Source of the DNA: DATFVA01 sp963832355
GTDB taxonomy: Bacteria; Bacteroidota; Ignavibacteria; Ignavibacteriales; Ignavibacteriaceae
Direction of reading: 5' to 3'
Assembly (NCBI GenBank): GCA_963832355.1
Contig: CAWHTX010000019.1
Location: forward strand, 62,001-126,000
DNA: 64,000 bases
Both the position numbers and the translations under genes were made by a program. Each line of letters opens with the position of its first letter. Positions within the stretch are counted from its first letter, which is position 1. Of the stretch, positions 34,941 through 44,643 are shown piece after piece. The notes below the pieces were generated by a model, which was given only the letters and a program-made list of their open reading frames with translations, was not told the origin of the DNA and did no database searches.

Positions 34941-35648
34941 TTATTTTGCTGAAACTATTGGCAGTGCTGCAGATAGTCCGTATACATTTACGTCGATAAT
35001 TCCCGTTGGACTGATACCAGGTACAGTGAAAAAGTTGGAAGCTGGCTTCTGCATAAAAACAAGCTCACTGGCACCTTCATACATTATTTCTGTGTAGATG
35101 TCCGTAGCAAATGCAATGCTATTGTTTGCAGATACTACAATGCTGTTCTGTGTAGATTTCCATTCCTGAACTCCAAAGAAATTAAACTTCTCTCCATATG
35201 TATAATAGTTTACATCTATTGAGGGGATAGCATCACCGCCATAAATGGTGATCGACTCAACTTTTTTGCCTGAAGTTACCGGAACATCGATCCTGCTTCC
35301 GACCTGACTGATCAAGAAATACCATTTCTTTATTATTATTATTAGTTGTTATAGGTACCGGACTTGATGGGGTGTAATTATAACTGCAAAAGCAATACTC
35401 CTTTTTGGCATATCTTTTGTTAACTCAACTGTGACTATGCCTGGCTGTTGATTCGGCAGCATATGTTTAACAGTAAAGGATTTAAAAGTAGTATATAACG
35501 GAAATGGAAATGGGGTTGTTGAAATTCCCGCTGTTTCCGTTGTTTTATTAAATACAGGACTAACAGGTGAAATGCTTGAATCTGTCTGTGAACAGGCAGC
35601 AAGCATAAAAGAAAGAATTATAGCAGAAAGAATTAGACTCCTTTTCAT
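34941..35648 (-). pseudogene. lipoprotein gene interrupted by an in-frame stop or paired frameshifts
   Basis: The 5' part (35349-35648) encodes a lipoprotein start MKRSLILSAIILSFMLAAC and about 99 residues ending at TAA. In the same frame, 11 codons later, an open stretch of 124 codons resumes with no ATG (first possible start TTG at 35315). It contains DVPVTSGKKVESITIYGG and SIAFATDIYTEIMYEGAS, typical of a beta-rich secreted domain. Between them a third frame reads SYNYTPSSPVPITTNNNNKE, a natural-looking linker, over an AAT/TTA triplet run (about 35329-35344). So either a nonsense change or two compensating indels occurred. Function unknown; terminator at 34850. Confidence 0.5.
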
Positions 35649-36193
35649 TGGTGGCTCCTTTTTTTGTTATGAAATATTTAGTAATGCCGGTTAGACGGCG
35701 AAACTAAATTGTCAAATGCGACGGTTGTCGGACAATATTTGTACCGAAAAAGTACAACATCTCATGACTGTGCATATATTTCAAAAAACAAAGATCGGAG
35801 CCAATTCTTATTTTGGAGTTTCTGGGCGGGGAATATTTTACCAGAAGTTCTTCCCACAGCTTTGTCATAATTTCCTTCCGTGTATCGATTAAATATTTTT
35901 CCTCCGCGTTTTAATAATTTATGTAAATACTACATATTAACCGGTAAATTGAACGCAATGAATCCTGAATGATTTAATTTTGGATAAATTTCAGGGGATT
36001 TCATTTGTAGTTTTCGGAGTTCATGATCATTGAGGTTTTATCAATACTGAAGTTGCGGGTTTAGGTTAATTCTGTTAAGTTGCTTCTAACAATGAATTGA
36101 ATGCCCGGGGTAGTGTTTGGTTTGGTAATTTAAGGGATCATCGATGTTTCAGGGTAAAAATTCTTTTTCTGTTTAATCTTTGGGGAGGTTAGA
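35649..36193. other. 545-bp intergenic region, no gene seen
   Basis: Lies between the divergent interrupted lipoprotein gene and the T9SS cargo gene at 36194. It is AT-rich; GGGGAGGTTAGA just before 36194 is a good ribosome site. I found no convincing reading frame, RNA or repeat in it. Confidence 0.6.
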
Positions 36194-37621
36194 ATGAAGA
36201 GCTTAAATAAATCTTTCGTATTGTTCCTTCTTATCTCACTTTTCTTTCCAGTTGTATTAATCGCTCAGTCCTTCGGAGGATTTCAGAAGAGCGTATTAGT
36301 GGATATCCCGGGTGACAATTATGATTTCGATCTGTTATTGGGGAATTTACTTTTTCCTGGTGATGACCTTTACATCACCTGGGTGAATAATTCTGATTCT
36401 GTCTATACCATTTATTTAAAAAAGCTTACTCCTGAAACAATTGACTCAAGCATTGTAATAACTTCGGACAATACAGTCAAATCAAACCCTGAGATAGCAT
36501 ATAATTCATCCGGTCCGGGCATATCAATTTTATGGGAAAATTTCACGGGTAGTTATTATCAGGTAGTAAGACGAGATTTTTCCAATGGCTTATTATCGGA
36601 TCAGGTGATAATTAAGGATTCATTTAATGGAGATCCTCAGATTGCTTTGAGCTATAATAACCTGGCCTTGATTATGGGTGGGAACTTGTATATAAAAGAT
36701 CCGGAGCCTGGTACAAACGGCCTCGTCCTTATCGACACAACATCTTGTTCTTCACCAGCTCTTCTTATAACGGACAACAGTTCGAGAAGTCCTCTGCTTT
36801 ATGAAAAATCAATAAACGGAAACCAACATATCTATCTGGCTGAATTAGAAATTTATCCGGATTCACATTGGGTTTACTATGAATTTCCCGAGGACAGCAG
36901 CCGGAATCCTTCATTCGGAGCCGGTATGGGTCTTGCATTTGAAATAATGCACAATGGCATAAGCAGGATTAACTATGCTGCGGATTATAACCCTACGGCA
37001 AACTCCCTTATTTCAGAAAACACCTCCTGCAGCTATAAAAACCCGGAGGTTTTTTCATATCCTATACCAACTGAACAGGAAGATACTCCGTTCTTTGTTG
37101 CTTTCGATACTGATTCGCTTGAAAATAATAATGAGGTAATGATCAAAAAAATGGGTGCCTGGCCGGTTGACAGCCTGATAAATATTTCCGATATGACAGG
37201 AGATGATCTTAAACCGAAAGTGGGAGTAATGAACTATGACGGGACTCCTTATGTCTTTATAATTTGGGAGCACAGGGATAATGTACACAGCACAATCTGG
37301 ATGGCGAAAACATTATTCCAACCTGCCGGGGGTGTTAAGGAAGATGGCATTGATCTCACCTCGTTTGAACTGTTTCAGAATTATCCTAATCCCTTTAATC
37401 CTTCAACCAGTATTGAATATTCGCTTAAACACGGTACCGATGTAAAGGTTAAGGTGTTTGATGTTCTTGGAAACCATATACTCACTCTTATTGACGGGTA
37501 TGAATATTCAGGCAGACATAAAGTCATATTTGATGGAAAAAACCTGTCAAGCGGTGTTTATTTTTATACAATAGAGGTAAAAAGTCTTCAGAAAACAAAG
37601 GCTATGATAATGCTGAAATAA
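36194..37621 (+). CDS. T9SS cargo protein with C-terminal sorting domain
   Basis: A 475-residue secreted protein. Signal peptide to LIAQ (about residue 25), then a long beta-rich region of apparent propeller/sialidase-like blades (SNPEIAYNSSGPGISILWEN, GDPQIALSYNNLALIMGG, KPKVGVMNYDGTPYVFIIWE). The last about 85 residues are the type A T9SS sorting module: FQNYPNPFNPSTSIEYSL, VKVKVFDVLGNHI, SGRHKVIFDGKNLSSGVYFY, ending KTKAMIMLK. It should cross the outer membrane through the type IX system and be surface-attached or released. No catalytic motif. GGGGAGGTT ribosome site. Confidence 0.85.
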   Translation: MKSLNKSFVLFLLISLFFPVVLIAQSFGGFQKSVLVDIPGDNYDFDLLLGNLLFPGDDLYITWVNNSDSVYTIYLKKLTPETIDSSIVITSDNTVKSNPEIAYNSSGPGISILWENFTGSYYQVVRRDFSNGLLSDQVIIKDSFNGDPQIALSYNNLALIMGGNLYIKDPEPGTNGLVLIDTTSCSSPALLITDNSSRSPLLYEKSINGNQHIYLAELEIYPDSHWVYYEFPEDSSRNPSFGAGMGLAFEIMHNGISRINYAADYNPTANSLISENTSCSYKNPEVFSYPIPTEQEDTPFFVAFDTDSLENNNEVMIKKMGAWPVDSLINISDMTGDDLKPKVGVMNYDGTPYVFIIWEHRDNVHSTIWMAKTLFQPAGGVKEDGIDLTSFELFQNYPNPFNPSTSIEYSLKHGTDVKVKVFDVLGNHILTLIDGYEYSGRHKVIFDGKNLSSGVYFYTIEVKSLQKTKAMIMLK

Positions 37622-37911
37622 GCAAAAATCTCAGCCTGGTAAATCTGTGATCTTGTGCAACAATAAGGGGTTAGCCGGTCAATATTTTTATCTTCAAGAT
37701 TAAACTTTTTGCGAGTCATCTTTGTTAATAATATAACCGTTCTATCAGTTTCTAATGATATGAGTGCCTTGTTATACTATCATTAATTCTTTAAATTTTG
37801 TTCTGTTGAGCTGATAAACCCCAAAAAAGATATAACACTTAAGCTTTTTCAAGTTTAATTAGACGTTATTCGTTTTTTATAATTTAATTATTAATAATAA
37901 GAGGAAAAGTA

Positions 37912-40161
37912 ATGGGAAAAAAAGAAGAGAAAATACCCGGAAAAGTAGTTGACACACTTAACAAAGGTGAAGCTGAGTGTCCATTTACAACCGGGGCTCT
38001 GAAACACGGCGCAGGAGGCGGAACACGCAACCGCGACTGGTGGCCTAACCAGTTGAACCTGAATATCCTCCGTCAGCATTCTTCTGAATCAAACCCGATG
38101 GGTAAAAATTTTAATTATGCTAAGGAGTTCAAGAAACTTGACCTTAAAGAAGTTAAAAAAGACATATTCAAACTGATGAAAAAGTCGCAGGACTGGTGGC
38201 CTGCAGATTTTGGACACTACGGACCTTTCTTTATCCGTATGTCATGGCATAGTGCCGGTACTTACAGGATTTCAGACGGCCGCGGCGGAGGCGGAACAGG
38301 CGCCCAGCGTTTTGCACCGCTTAACAGCTGGCCCGATAATGCAAACCTTGATAAAGCACGTCTGCTTCTCTGGCCGATCAAGCAGAAATACGGGAAGAAA
38401 ATCTCCTGGGCCGATCTGATCATTCTCGCAGGAAACTGCGCTCTTGAATCGATGGGATTTAAGACATTTGGATTCGGCGGAGGACGTGAAGACGTATGGC
38501 AGTCGCCGGAAGACATTTACTGGGGTTCGGAAGGTGAATGGCTCGGCGATAATCGTTATGAAGGCGACCGTGAGCTTGAGAATCCGCTTGCAGCAGTTCA
38601 GATGGGACTTATCTATGTAAATCCTGAAGGCCCAAACGGCAACCCGGATCCTGTAGCTGCAGCGCGCGATATCCGTGAGACATTCGGGCGTATGGCTATG
38701 AACGACGAAGAAACGGTGGCGCTGATTGCAGGAGGCCATACCTTCGGAAAGACCCACGGTGCAGGTGATCCAAATAAATATGTCGGTCCTGAACCCGCAG
38801 CCGCAGCCATAGAGGAACAGGGACTGGGCTGGAAGAATAAACTGGGAACCGGGTTCGGCGATAATACTATTACCAGCGGTCTTGAAGGCACCTGGACAAC
38901 AACACCGACAAAGTGGAGTAATAATTTCTTTGAGAACCTGTTCGGGTATGAATGGGAGTTAACCAAGAGTCCTGCCGGGGCAAATCAATGGAAACCGAAA
39001 GGTGATGCAGGAAAAGGTCTTGTACCTGATGCTCATGATCCGTCGAAAAAACACGCGCCGTTTATGTTGACGACGGACCTTTCACTCAGATTTGATCTCG
39101 CATATGAAAAGATATCAAGGCGTTTTTACGAAAATCCCGATGAGTTCGCGGATGCGTTTGCCCGTGCCTGGTTTAAACTGACTCACCGCGATATGGGTCC
39201 TAAAGTACGCTACCTGGGTCCCGAAGTACCTAAAGAAGATCTTATATGGCAGGATCCTATTCCGGCTATAGATTATAAGCAGATTGGAAATAAAGATATA
39301 GCAGAGCTTAAGAAAAAGATACTTGCATCCGGTTTATCAGTATCAGCGCTGGTATCAGCAGCCTGGGCTTCAGCCGCAACATTCCGCGGTTCGGATAAAC
39401 GCGGAGGAGCTAACGGTGCACGTATCCGGCTTGCTCCTCAGAAGGACTGGGAAGTTAATAATCCTCCTCAGCTTGCAAAAGTTCTGAAGACTCTTGAGAA
39501 AATTCAGAAGGATTTCAACAAAGCTTCAGATAAAAAGAAAGTTTCTCTGGCTGATCTTATAGTACTTGGGGGATGTGTTGCTGTTGAGAAAGCTGCTGTA
39601 GATGCAGGATACGATGTGAAAGTACCGTTTACACCGGGACGCGCAGACGCTTCACAGGAGCAGACAGATGTCGACGCTTTCGGACCACTTGAACCCTTTG
39701 GCGACGGCTTCCGCAATTATGTTAGAGAGAAGCCAAATTATACTGCCTCGGCTGAAGAAAGACTGCTTGACCGTGCACAGCTGCTGACACTTACTCCTCC
39801 GGAAATGACAGTACTGGTAGGCGGTATGCGCGTTCTGAATACCAACTGGGATATTTCAAAGCATGGTGTTTTCACAAAGCGTCCGGGCAAACTGACCAAC
39901 GACTTCTTTGTAAACCTGCTGGACCTTGGGACAAAGTGGGAGCCGGTATCAGAAGCACACGATGTTTTTGAAGGCCGCGATCGTAAAACTGACAAAGCGA
40001 AATGGATCGGCACACGCGTTGACCTTATCTTTGGATCTAATGCCGAGCTTAGGGCCCTCGCTGAGGCTTATGCCTATGAGGATTCCGGTAAGAAGTTCGT
40101 AAATGACTTCATTGCAGCATGGAACAAGGTCATGAATCTCGACAGGTTCGACCTGAAGTAA
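37912..40161 (+). CDS. katG: catalase-peroxidase
   Basis: Bifunctional haem enzyme removing H2O2. A 749-residue protein with two peroxidase-like halves; only the first binds haem. Active-site R109, W112 and H113 lie in FFIRMSWHSAGTYR, and the Met-Tyr-Trp adduct that enables catalase activity is complete (W112, Y235 in GLIYVNPEGP, M261 in GRMAMND). The proximal haem ligand is H276 in LIAGGHTFGKTHGAG. No signal peptide, so cytosolic. Monocistronic: about 290 bp of apparently empty sequence precedes it and a strong terminator follows. The start ATG follows GAGGAAAAGTA. Implies exposure to oxygen or peroxide. Confidence 0.98.
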   Translation: MGKKEEKIPGKVVDTLNKGEAECPFTTGALKHGAGGGTRNRDWWPNQLNLNILRQHSSESNPMGKNFNYAKEFKKLDLKEVKKDIFKLMKKSQDWWPADFGHYGPFFIRMSWHSAGTYRISDGRGGGGTGAQRFAPLNSWPDNANLDKARLLLWPIKQKYGKKISWADLIILAGNCALESMGFKTFGFGGGREDVWQSPEDIYWGSEGEWLGDNRYEGDRELENPLAAVQMGLIYVNPEGPNGNPDPVAAARDIRETFGRMAMNDEETVALIAGGHTFGKTHGAGDPNKYVGPEPAAAAIEEQGLGWKNKLGTGFGDNTITSGLEGTWTTTPTKWSNNFFENLFGYEWELTKSPAGANQWKPKGDAGKGLVPDAHDPSKKHAPFMLTTDLSLRFDLAYEKISRRFYENPDEFADAFARAWFKLTHRDMGPKVRYLGPEVPKEDLIWQDPIPAIDYKQIGNKDIAELKKKILASGLSVSALVSAAWASAATFRGSDKRGGANGARIRLAPQKDWEVNNPPQLAKVLKTLEKIQKDFNKASDKKKVSLADLIVLGGCVAVEKAAVDAGYDVKVPFTPGRADASQEQTDVDAFGPLEPFGDGFRNYVREKPNYTASAEERLLDRAQLLTLTPPEMTVLVGGMRVLNTNWDISKHGVFTKRPGKLTNDFFVNLLDLGTKWEPVSEAHDVFEGRDRKTDKAKWIGTRVDLIFGSNAELRALAEAYAYEDSGKKFVNDFIAAWNKVMNLDRFDLK

Positions 40162-40203
40162 TTAAAGGGCTGAAGCCCCTGGATTTTTTTCTACTCTTAA
40201 ACT

Positions 40204-40234
40204 TTGCCGTCGGCTGAACCGACGGCAATTTTTT
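40204..40234 (+). terminator. katG terminator
   Basis: TTGCCGTCGG-CTGAA-CCGACGGCAA, a perfect 10-bp stem followed by six T residues. A second small hairpin (GGGCT-GA-AGCCC, 40167-40178, followed by TTTTTTT) precedes it. Confidence 0.92.
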
Positions 40235-40247
40235 ATCTGCAATTCAA

Positions 40248-41639
40248 CTATTTCTTGGGGCCGATCATATTTTCGGGTTTTACTACCTCATCGAATTTTT
40301 CTGCTGTGAGAAGATTGAGTGCCACAGCAGCTTCCTTCAATGTAGTGTGCTCCTTGTGAGCTTTCTTTGCTACTTTAGCCGCATTGTCATATCCAATGTG
40401 AGGATTGAGAGCAGTTACCAGCATCAGTGAATTCTCAAGATTCTTCTGAATATTCTTCTTATTTGCCTCGATACCAACAACGCAGTTATCTGTGAAGCTT
40501 TCGCAGGCGTCCGCTATCAATCGTGTTGAGTTAAGGACATTGAAAATTATGACGGGCTTAAATACGTTAAGCTCGAAGTTGCCGCTGGCTCCGCCGAAGT
40601 TAACCGCAACGTCGTTGCCGAAAACCTGGCAGCATACCATAGTCATTGCTTCCGATTGAGTAGGATTGACCTTACCGGGCATTATCGAACTGCCGGGTTC
40701 GTTTTCGGGAAGCTGCAGTTCGCCGATTCCGCATCTTGGTCCTGATCCCAGCCATCTTACATCATTAGCAATCTTCATAAGCGAAGCACCAAGTGTTTTC
40801 AGCACTCCGTGGAATTCAACAAGCGCGTCGTGAGCCGCGAGAGATTCAAATTTATTCCTTGCCGATTTAAACGGCTTACCTGTAATATCTGCAATTTTGG
40901 CCGCCGCTTTTACTGCAAACTCGGGGTGAGTATTTAAACCTGTTCCAACTGCTGTTCCGCCAAGTGCAAGTTCATAAAGATGCGGAAGAGCTCCATTAAT
41001 TCTTTCGAGTCCATTTGTCAGCTGCTGAACGTAACCACTGAACTCCTGACCCAGCGTAAGAGGTGTAGCATCCATCAGGTGAGTTCGGCCGATCTTTATT
41101 ATATCTTTAAACTCCTCCGACTTAGCTGCCAGTGCATCACGCAGCTTGGTAACCATAGGTATGAGTCTGCGGTGAATCTCTTCAACAGCGGCAATATGCA
41201 TCGCTGTCGGGAAAGTATCATTGGATGACTGGGCTTTATTAACATCATCATTGGGATGGATAGGCTTCTTGCTGCCCATTTCTCCGCCTGCAAGTTCTAT
41301 AGCACGGTTAGATATTACCTCGTTGGCATTCATGTTTGTCTGGGTACCGCTTCCGGTCTGCCATACAACCAGCGGAAAGTGTTCATCAAGCTTTCCTTCG
41401 ATAACTTCATCAGCTGCCTTTACTATTAGTTCTGCTTTATCGGCAGGAAGGATGCCAAGTTCCTTATTGGTCAGTGCTGCGGCTTTCTTCAAAATTCCCA
41501 GCGCTCTTATAAGTTCGCGGGGAAACCTGTCCCCTCCTATCTTAAAATTCATCAGAGATCTTGCTGTCTGGGCACCATAATATTTATCTGTCGGAACTTT
41601 AATCTCCCCCATACTGTCGGTTTCGGTTCTATTATCCAT
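40248..41639 (-). CDS. fumC: class II fumarate hydratase
   Basis: Iron-independent TCA-cycle enzyme interconverting fumarate and L-malate; cytosolic homotetramer. The ATG at 41639 gives 463 residues, the usual length; a start 33 bases upstream is rejected because GGGAGAAG sits just before this ATG. Signatures include VWQTGSGTQTNMNANEVISN (near 90), HPNDDVNKAQSSNDTFPTAMH, and the superfamily signature GSSIMPGKVNPTQSEAM (about 310) with its catalytic serine loop. Convergent with katG with the shared terminator region between. Feeds malate toward oxaloacetate for PckG. Confidence 0.97.
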   Translation of the reverse strand: MDNRTETDSMGEIKVPTDKYYGAQTARSLMNFKIGGDRFPRELIRALGILKKAAALTNKELGILPADKAELIVKAADEVIEGKLDEHFPLVVWQTGSGTQTNMNANEVISNRAIELAGGEMGSKKPIHPNDDVNKAQSSNDTFPTAMHIAAVEEIHRRLIPMVTKLRDALAAKSEEFKDIIKIGRTHLMDATPLTLGQEFSGYVQQLTNGLERINGALPHLYELALGGTAVGTGLNTHPEFAVKAAAKIADITGKPFKSARNKFESLAAHDALVEFHGVLKTLGASLMKIANDVRWLGSGPRCGIGELQLPENEPGSSIMPGKVNPTQSEAMTMVCCQVFGNDVAVNFGGASGNFELNVFKPVIIFNVLNSTRLIADACESFTDNCVVGIEANKKNIQKNLENSLMLVTALNPHIGYDNAAKVAKKAHKEHTTLKEAAVALNLLTAEKFDEVVKPENMIGPKK

Positions 41640-41843
41640 TTTTCTTCTCCCTTTATCTAAGAGTTTATTCATTAAAAAATTATATACAAATTTAATAATA
41701 AATGAGAACAGAGTGTTATATAAATGTTAATTCGGGCATTACTAAAAATCTTATAGTATTTAAAGATTTTAATTCCCATCGATTAAATAATTTTGTAATT
41801 TCGATCAGGTTGTTAAGTATAAATTCAAACAGAGGAGACCTCA

Positions 41844-43862
41844 ATGAAAAAACTGTTACTTATCCTGTTTATCTGTGCTTTGATAATTCCTTCATATGCG
41901 CATGATAAAAAAACACTCATCGAGCGTTACACAAATTCAGGATGCGGACCCTGTGCCACATTAAATAATGCATGGTATAATGCTACTACGGCACAGCTGA
42001 TCGGATCCGACGATATAACTCATATCGTTTATAATGTAGACTGGCCGTATGCAAACGATCCTATGTATCTTCTGAACAGTGCAGATAATAATCTGCGCAG
42101 AGGATATTACGGCGTTAATTCCGTTCCGTGGATCGAGATCAACGGCGTTAATTTTAATACCGGCTCCGGATCAACCGCATTTGTTAATGCTGTTAATACA
42201 GGGAATGCTGAATTTTCACCCTTCAGTATAGTATTAACACCTGAAATATTTTCGAACAATGTTATAAATGTGCACGTGGCGATTAACCGCGATGCAAATG
42301 ATGTAACTGTTTTCGGCAATAATGTTAAACTTCAGCTGGGCATCACAGAAAAACGAGTAGCTTATACAAGTCCCCAGCCGAACGGAGAGTCGATATTTTA
42401 CAGTATCACAAGGAAGATGCTGCCTGACGGACACGGTACTCTCCTAACGATCCCGGCTCCGGGCGAGACTATCGATATGGACTTTGTATACATTCCCACA
42501 GCCGAATTCTTAAACCTGGTAAACTTGGACAGTCTGCGTATTGTTGCTTTTATCCAGGATGACGATACCAAAGAAGTTTTCCAGTCTGAAATGACTGATG
42601 CTCAGTATTCAAGCAACCTCAACGCTGCATTCGTAGCGAATGAGACTCTGGGCGGACTTCCTATGATAGTCAACTTTACAGATTATTCCACACAAGGGAA
42701 TAATGGTCCTATTGTTTCATGGCAATGGGATTTTGATAATGACGGAACCGTTGATTCACAGGATGAGAATCCTTTCTGGACATATACGGCTGAAGGTGAC
42801 TATACTGTTTCACTTACTGTAAGTGACGGGACTAATTCCTATACCAGAACAGTTGATAATTATGTTCATGCTGTCGGAACCAGTTCAAATATCCTTGTGG
42901 TTAATGGTATTGAATATGCCACTTATCCTACTGAGATGGAAGATTTCTACAGCAGTTCCGCGTGCTTCGGTAATCACCAGGTAGATGTATGGGATCTTTT
43001 CGGCAACCAGGGATTTGATTATCTGTCAAATTCCAATATTCAGAAAGTCGATCTGTTTAATAATTCAGTCCCGAATTCTCTTTTGTACCAATACCAGAAA
43101 GTGATCTGGATTGGTAACGATTATGGCGGAGATATTGCATTTTATGATCCGGCCCAGGTTCTGGAATATGTTGAGTTAGGCGGAAACTTTTTGCTGGCAG
43201 GCCGCTACGGCTCACACTTCTTTAATGCCGATCTCAGGAGTTACTGCGGAGTAACCGGCTTTACAGGCGATTTAGTTCTGGATACGCTTTTCGCAGAGGA
43301 TCCGAACCTGGTTGATATTGCCTCTACAGGATCCGGGAATAATACCCTGGTTCATTTTCCGACCCTTGATGCGCAATCTGAATCAAAAGTAATTTTTGAT
43401 GAGAATAAATCAACCCCCTATATAGCCGGATTCCGTACTAATAAGGACAGCAGCGGTGTCTTTATATACATTGCCGGAAGGCCCTACAGGTTAGACACGG
43501 CTGCTTCAAGAGCAAATTACGATTATATGATTGACAACTGGATGACGAGTGAAATTCCTACTGGAATTAGAGAAGATGGAACCGGAAAAACTGCTGTTGA
43601 AAGTTTTAGTCTGAACCAGAATTACCCGAATCCCTTTAATCCATCTACAAGGATTTCTTACTCAATTCAGAAAGCCGGATTGGTTACTCTGAAGATTTAC
43701 GACATCCTTGGCCGAGAAGTTGTGACACTTGTTAAAGGTTTCCAGCAGCCTAACAGTTACTCTGTAAGCTTTAATGCCGCAGGACTTGCGAGCGGCATAT
43801 ACTTTTACAAGCTGAAAGCGGGTGATTTTGTCCAAACCCGTAAGATGATGCTTCTGAAGTAA
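41844..43862 (+). CDS. T9SS cargo: thioredoxin-like (Omp28-type) domain, PKD domain, sorting domain
   Basis: A 672-residue secreted protein. Signal peptide MKKLLLILFICALIIPSYA, then a thioredoxin-like domain with a CxxC motif in TNSGCGPCATLNNAWYN (about 32-48) and the cis-proline region GVNSVPWIEING, of the Omp28-related type. A PKD domain (about 265-340; VSWQWDFDNDGTVDSQDENP and YTVSLTVSDG) and a Rossmann-like region of unknown role with GNDYGGDIAFYDPAQVLEYV come next. The T9SS sorting module (LNQNYPNPFNPSTRISYSI to MMLLK) is at the end. GAGGAG ribosome site, terminator downstream. Possible surface disulfide exchange or adhesion (inference). Confidence 0.87.
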   Translation: MKKLLLILFICALIIPSYAHDKKTLIERYTNSGCGPCATLNNAWYNATTAQLIGSDDITHIVYNVDWPYANDPMYLLNSADNNLRRGYYGVNSVPWIEINGVNFNTGSGSTAFVNAVNTGNAEFSPFSIVLTPEIFSNNVINVHVAINRDANDVTVFGNNVKLQLGITEKRVAYTSPQPNGESIFYSITRKMLPDGHGTLLTIPAPGETIDMDFVYIPTAEFLNLVNLDSLRIVAFIQDDDTKEVFQSEMTDAQYSSNLNAAFVANETLGGLPMIVNFTDYSTQGNNGPIVSWQWDFDNDGTVDSQDENPFWTYTAEGDYTVSLTVSDGTNSYTRTVDNYVHAVGTSSNILVVNGIEYATYPTEMEDFYSSSACFGNHQVDVWDLFGNQGFDYLSNSNIQKVDLFNNSVPNSLLYQYQKVIWIGNDYGGDIAFYDPAQVLEYVELGGNFLLAGRYGSHFFNADLRSYCGVTGFTGDLVLDTLFAEDPNLVDIASTGSGNNTLVHFPTLDAQSESKVIFDENKSTPYIAGFRTNKDSSGVFIYIAGRPYRLDTAASRANYDYMIDNWMTSEIPTGIREDGTGKTAVESFSLNQNYPNPFNPSTRISYSIQKAGLVTLKIYDILGREVVTLVKGFQQPNSYSVSFNAAGLASGIYFYKLKAGDFVQTRKMMLLK

Positions 43863-43889
43863 TTTTTGCACTTATATTTGTGAGTATGA

Positions 43890-43916
43890 CCCCGCAGAAA
43901 TTCTGCGGGGTTTTTT
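43890..43916 (+). terminator. terminator after the 41844-43862 gene
   Basis: CCCCGCAGAA-A-TTCTGCGGGG stem followed by six T residues, 28 bases after the stop codon. Confidence 0.92.
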
Positions 43917-44015
43917 ATGTTTGAAAGCATTAGATTTAATAATGACAAATTTATGAATTTGTAAAAGTTCTTTTTTTTCTTAGTTTAGTTTCCGAAAAGT
44001 AATTCAGGGAATTTG

Positions 44016-44429
44016 ATGGAAATACCGATTATTGATAAGAGTAATTACCTCAAAGGATTATTAATTACAGCCAGGAAAGATAATCAGTTAGCAGAATCTG
44101 AAAAGAAAATTATAAAAGACATATCCGTAAGACTGGGGTTCGCAAGTGATTTTTATGAAGATGTCATAAAAAGTCTGCTGAATAATAAATATATAACAGA
44201 TGAACCTATAAAATTCACGGATAGAAAAATTGCAGAATCTTTTGTTGATGACGGCCTGAGACTGGCCTTTTCAGACAACAGGGTAACCGATAATGAAATC
44301 AACTGGCTTAAAGCAACAGCCGAAGTAAACGGCATTGAAAAAAAGTGGTTTGACGAAAAGATGAGCTTTCATAAGAGTTCTCCGGGAATTCTTATGACCT
44401 CTGACTTCGCCCTCTATTCTATCATCTGA
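44016..44429 (+). CDS. TerB-like helical protein
   Basis: A 137-residue all-helical protein, starting at the ATG 44016 (AGGGAA upstream; the TTG one codon earlier is less likely). Two related halves each contain an acidic motif: LLITARKDNQLAESEKKIIKDIS (about 16-38) and GLRLAFSDNRVTDNEINWLKATA (about 80-102). These resemble the TerB/tellurite-resistance fold where D-x-x-(V/L)-x-x-x-E binds metal. No signal peptide. TerB-like domains occur in stress and envelope processes; the exact role is unknown. A 9-bp hairpin (44456-44484) follows the gene without a T run. Confidence 0.6.
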   Translation: MEIPIIDKSNYLKGLLITARKDNQLAESEKKIIKDISVRLGFASDFYEDVIKSLLNNKYITDEPIKFTDRKIAESFVDDGLRLAFSDNRVTDNEINWLKATAEVNGIEKKWFDEKMSFHKSSPGILMTSDFALYSII

Positions 44430-44455
44430 ACCAGGTCCGATTTTATCATTTCAGA

Positions 44456-44484
44456 GAGTGATGCCGTAACCAGCTGCATCACTC
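44456..44484. terminator. palindrome after the TerB-like gene
   Basis: GAGTGATGC (44456-44464) and GCATCACTC (44476-44484) are perfect arms around an 11-base loop. No T run follows on the plus strand, so terminator activity is uncertain. Confidence 0.45.
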
Positions 44485-44643
44485 CGTCTATTCCCCCTGC
44501 AACTCTTTTCAATTTTCAATATTAACTCCCTTCCTTGTCCTTTGTCCCGCTTATATCTAATTTTAATATCACAAAATCTGAAAATTTATTTTTTATTATT
44601 TACTTTTATTTCAACTCAGTAAATACTTACAAAGGAATTACTT

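Noticed and set aside
35329..35344. Triplet repeat as a phase-variation switch
   Set aside because: Changes by whole triplets would not shift the frame, so it cannot act as an on/off switch by slippage of complete units.
38262..38966. Long minus-strand frames opposite katG
   Set aside because: Shadow frames caused by the codon pattern of katG, without ribosome sites or homology.
41702..41905. 67-codon frame before the thioredoxin-like T9SS gene
   Set aside because: Overlaps the real gene's ribosome site and start in another frame; no supporting features.
44430..44643. Riboswitch or leader upstream of tdh
   Set aside because: Only a simple palindrome near 44456; no conserved riboswitch core or attenuator with leader peptide seen.
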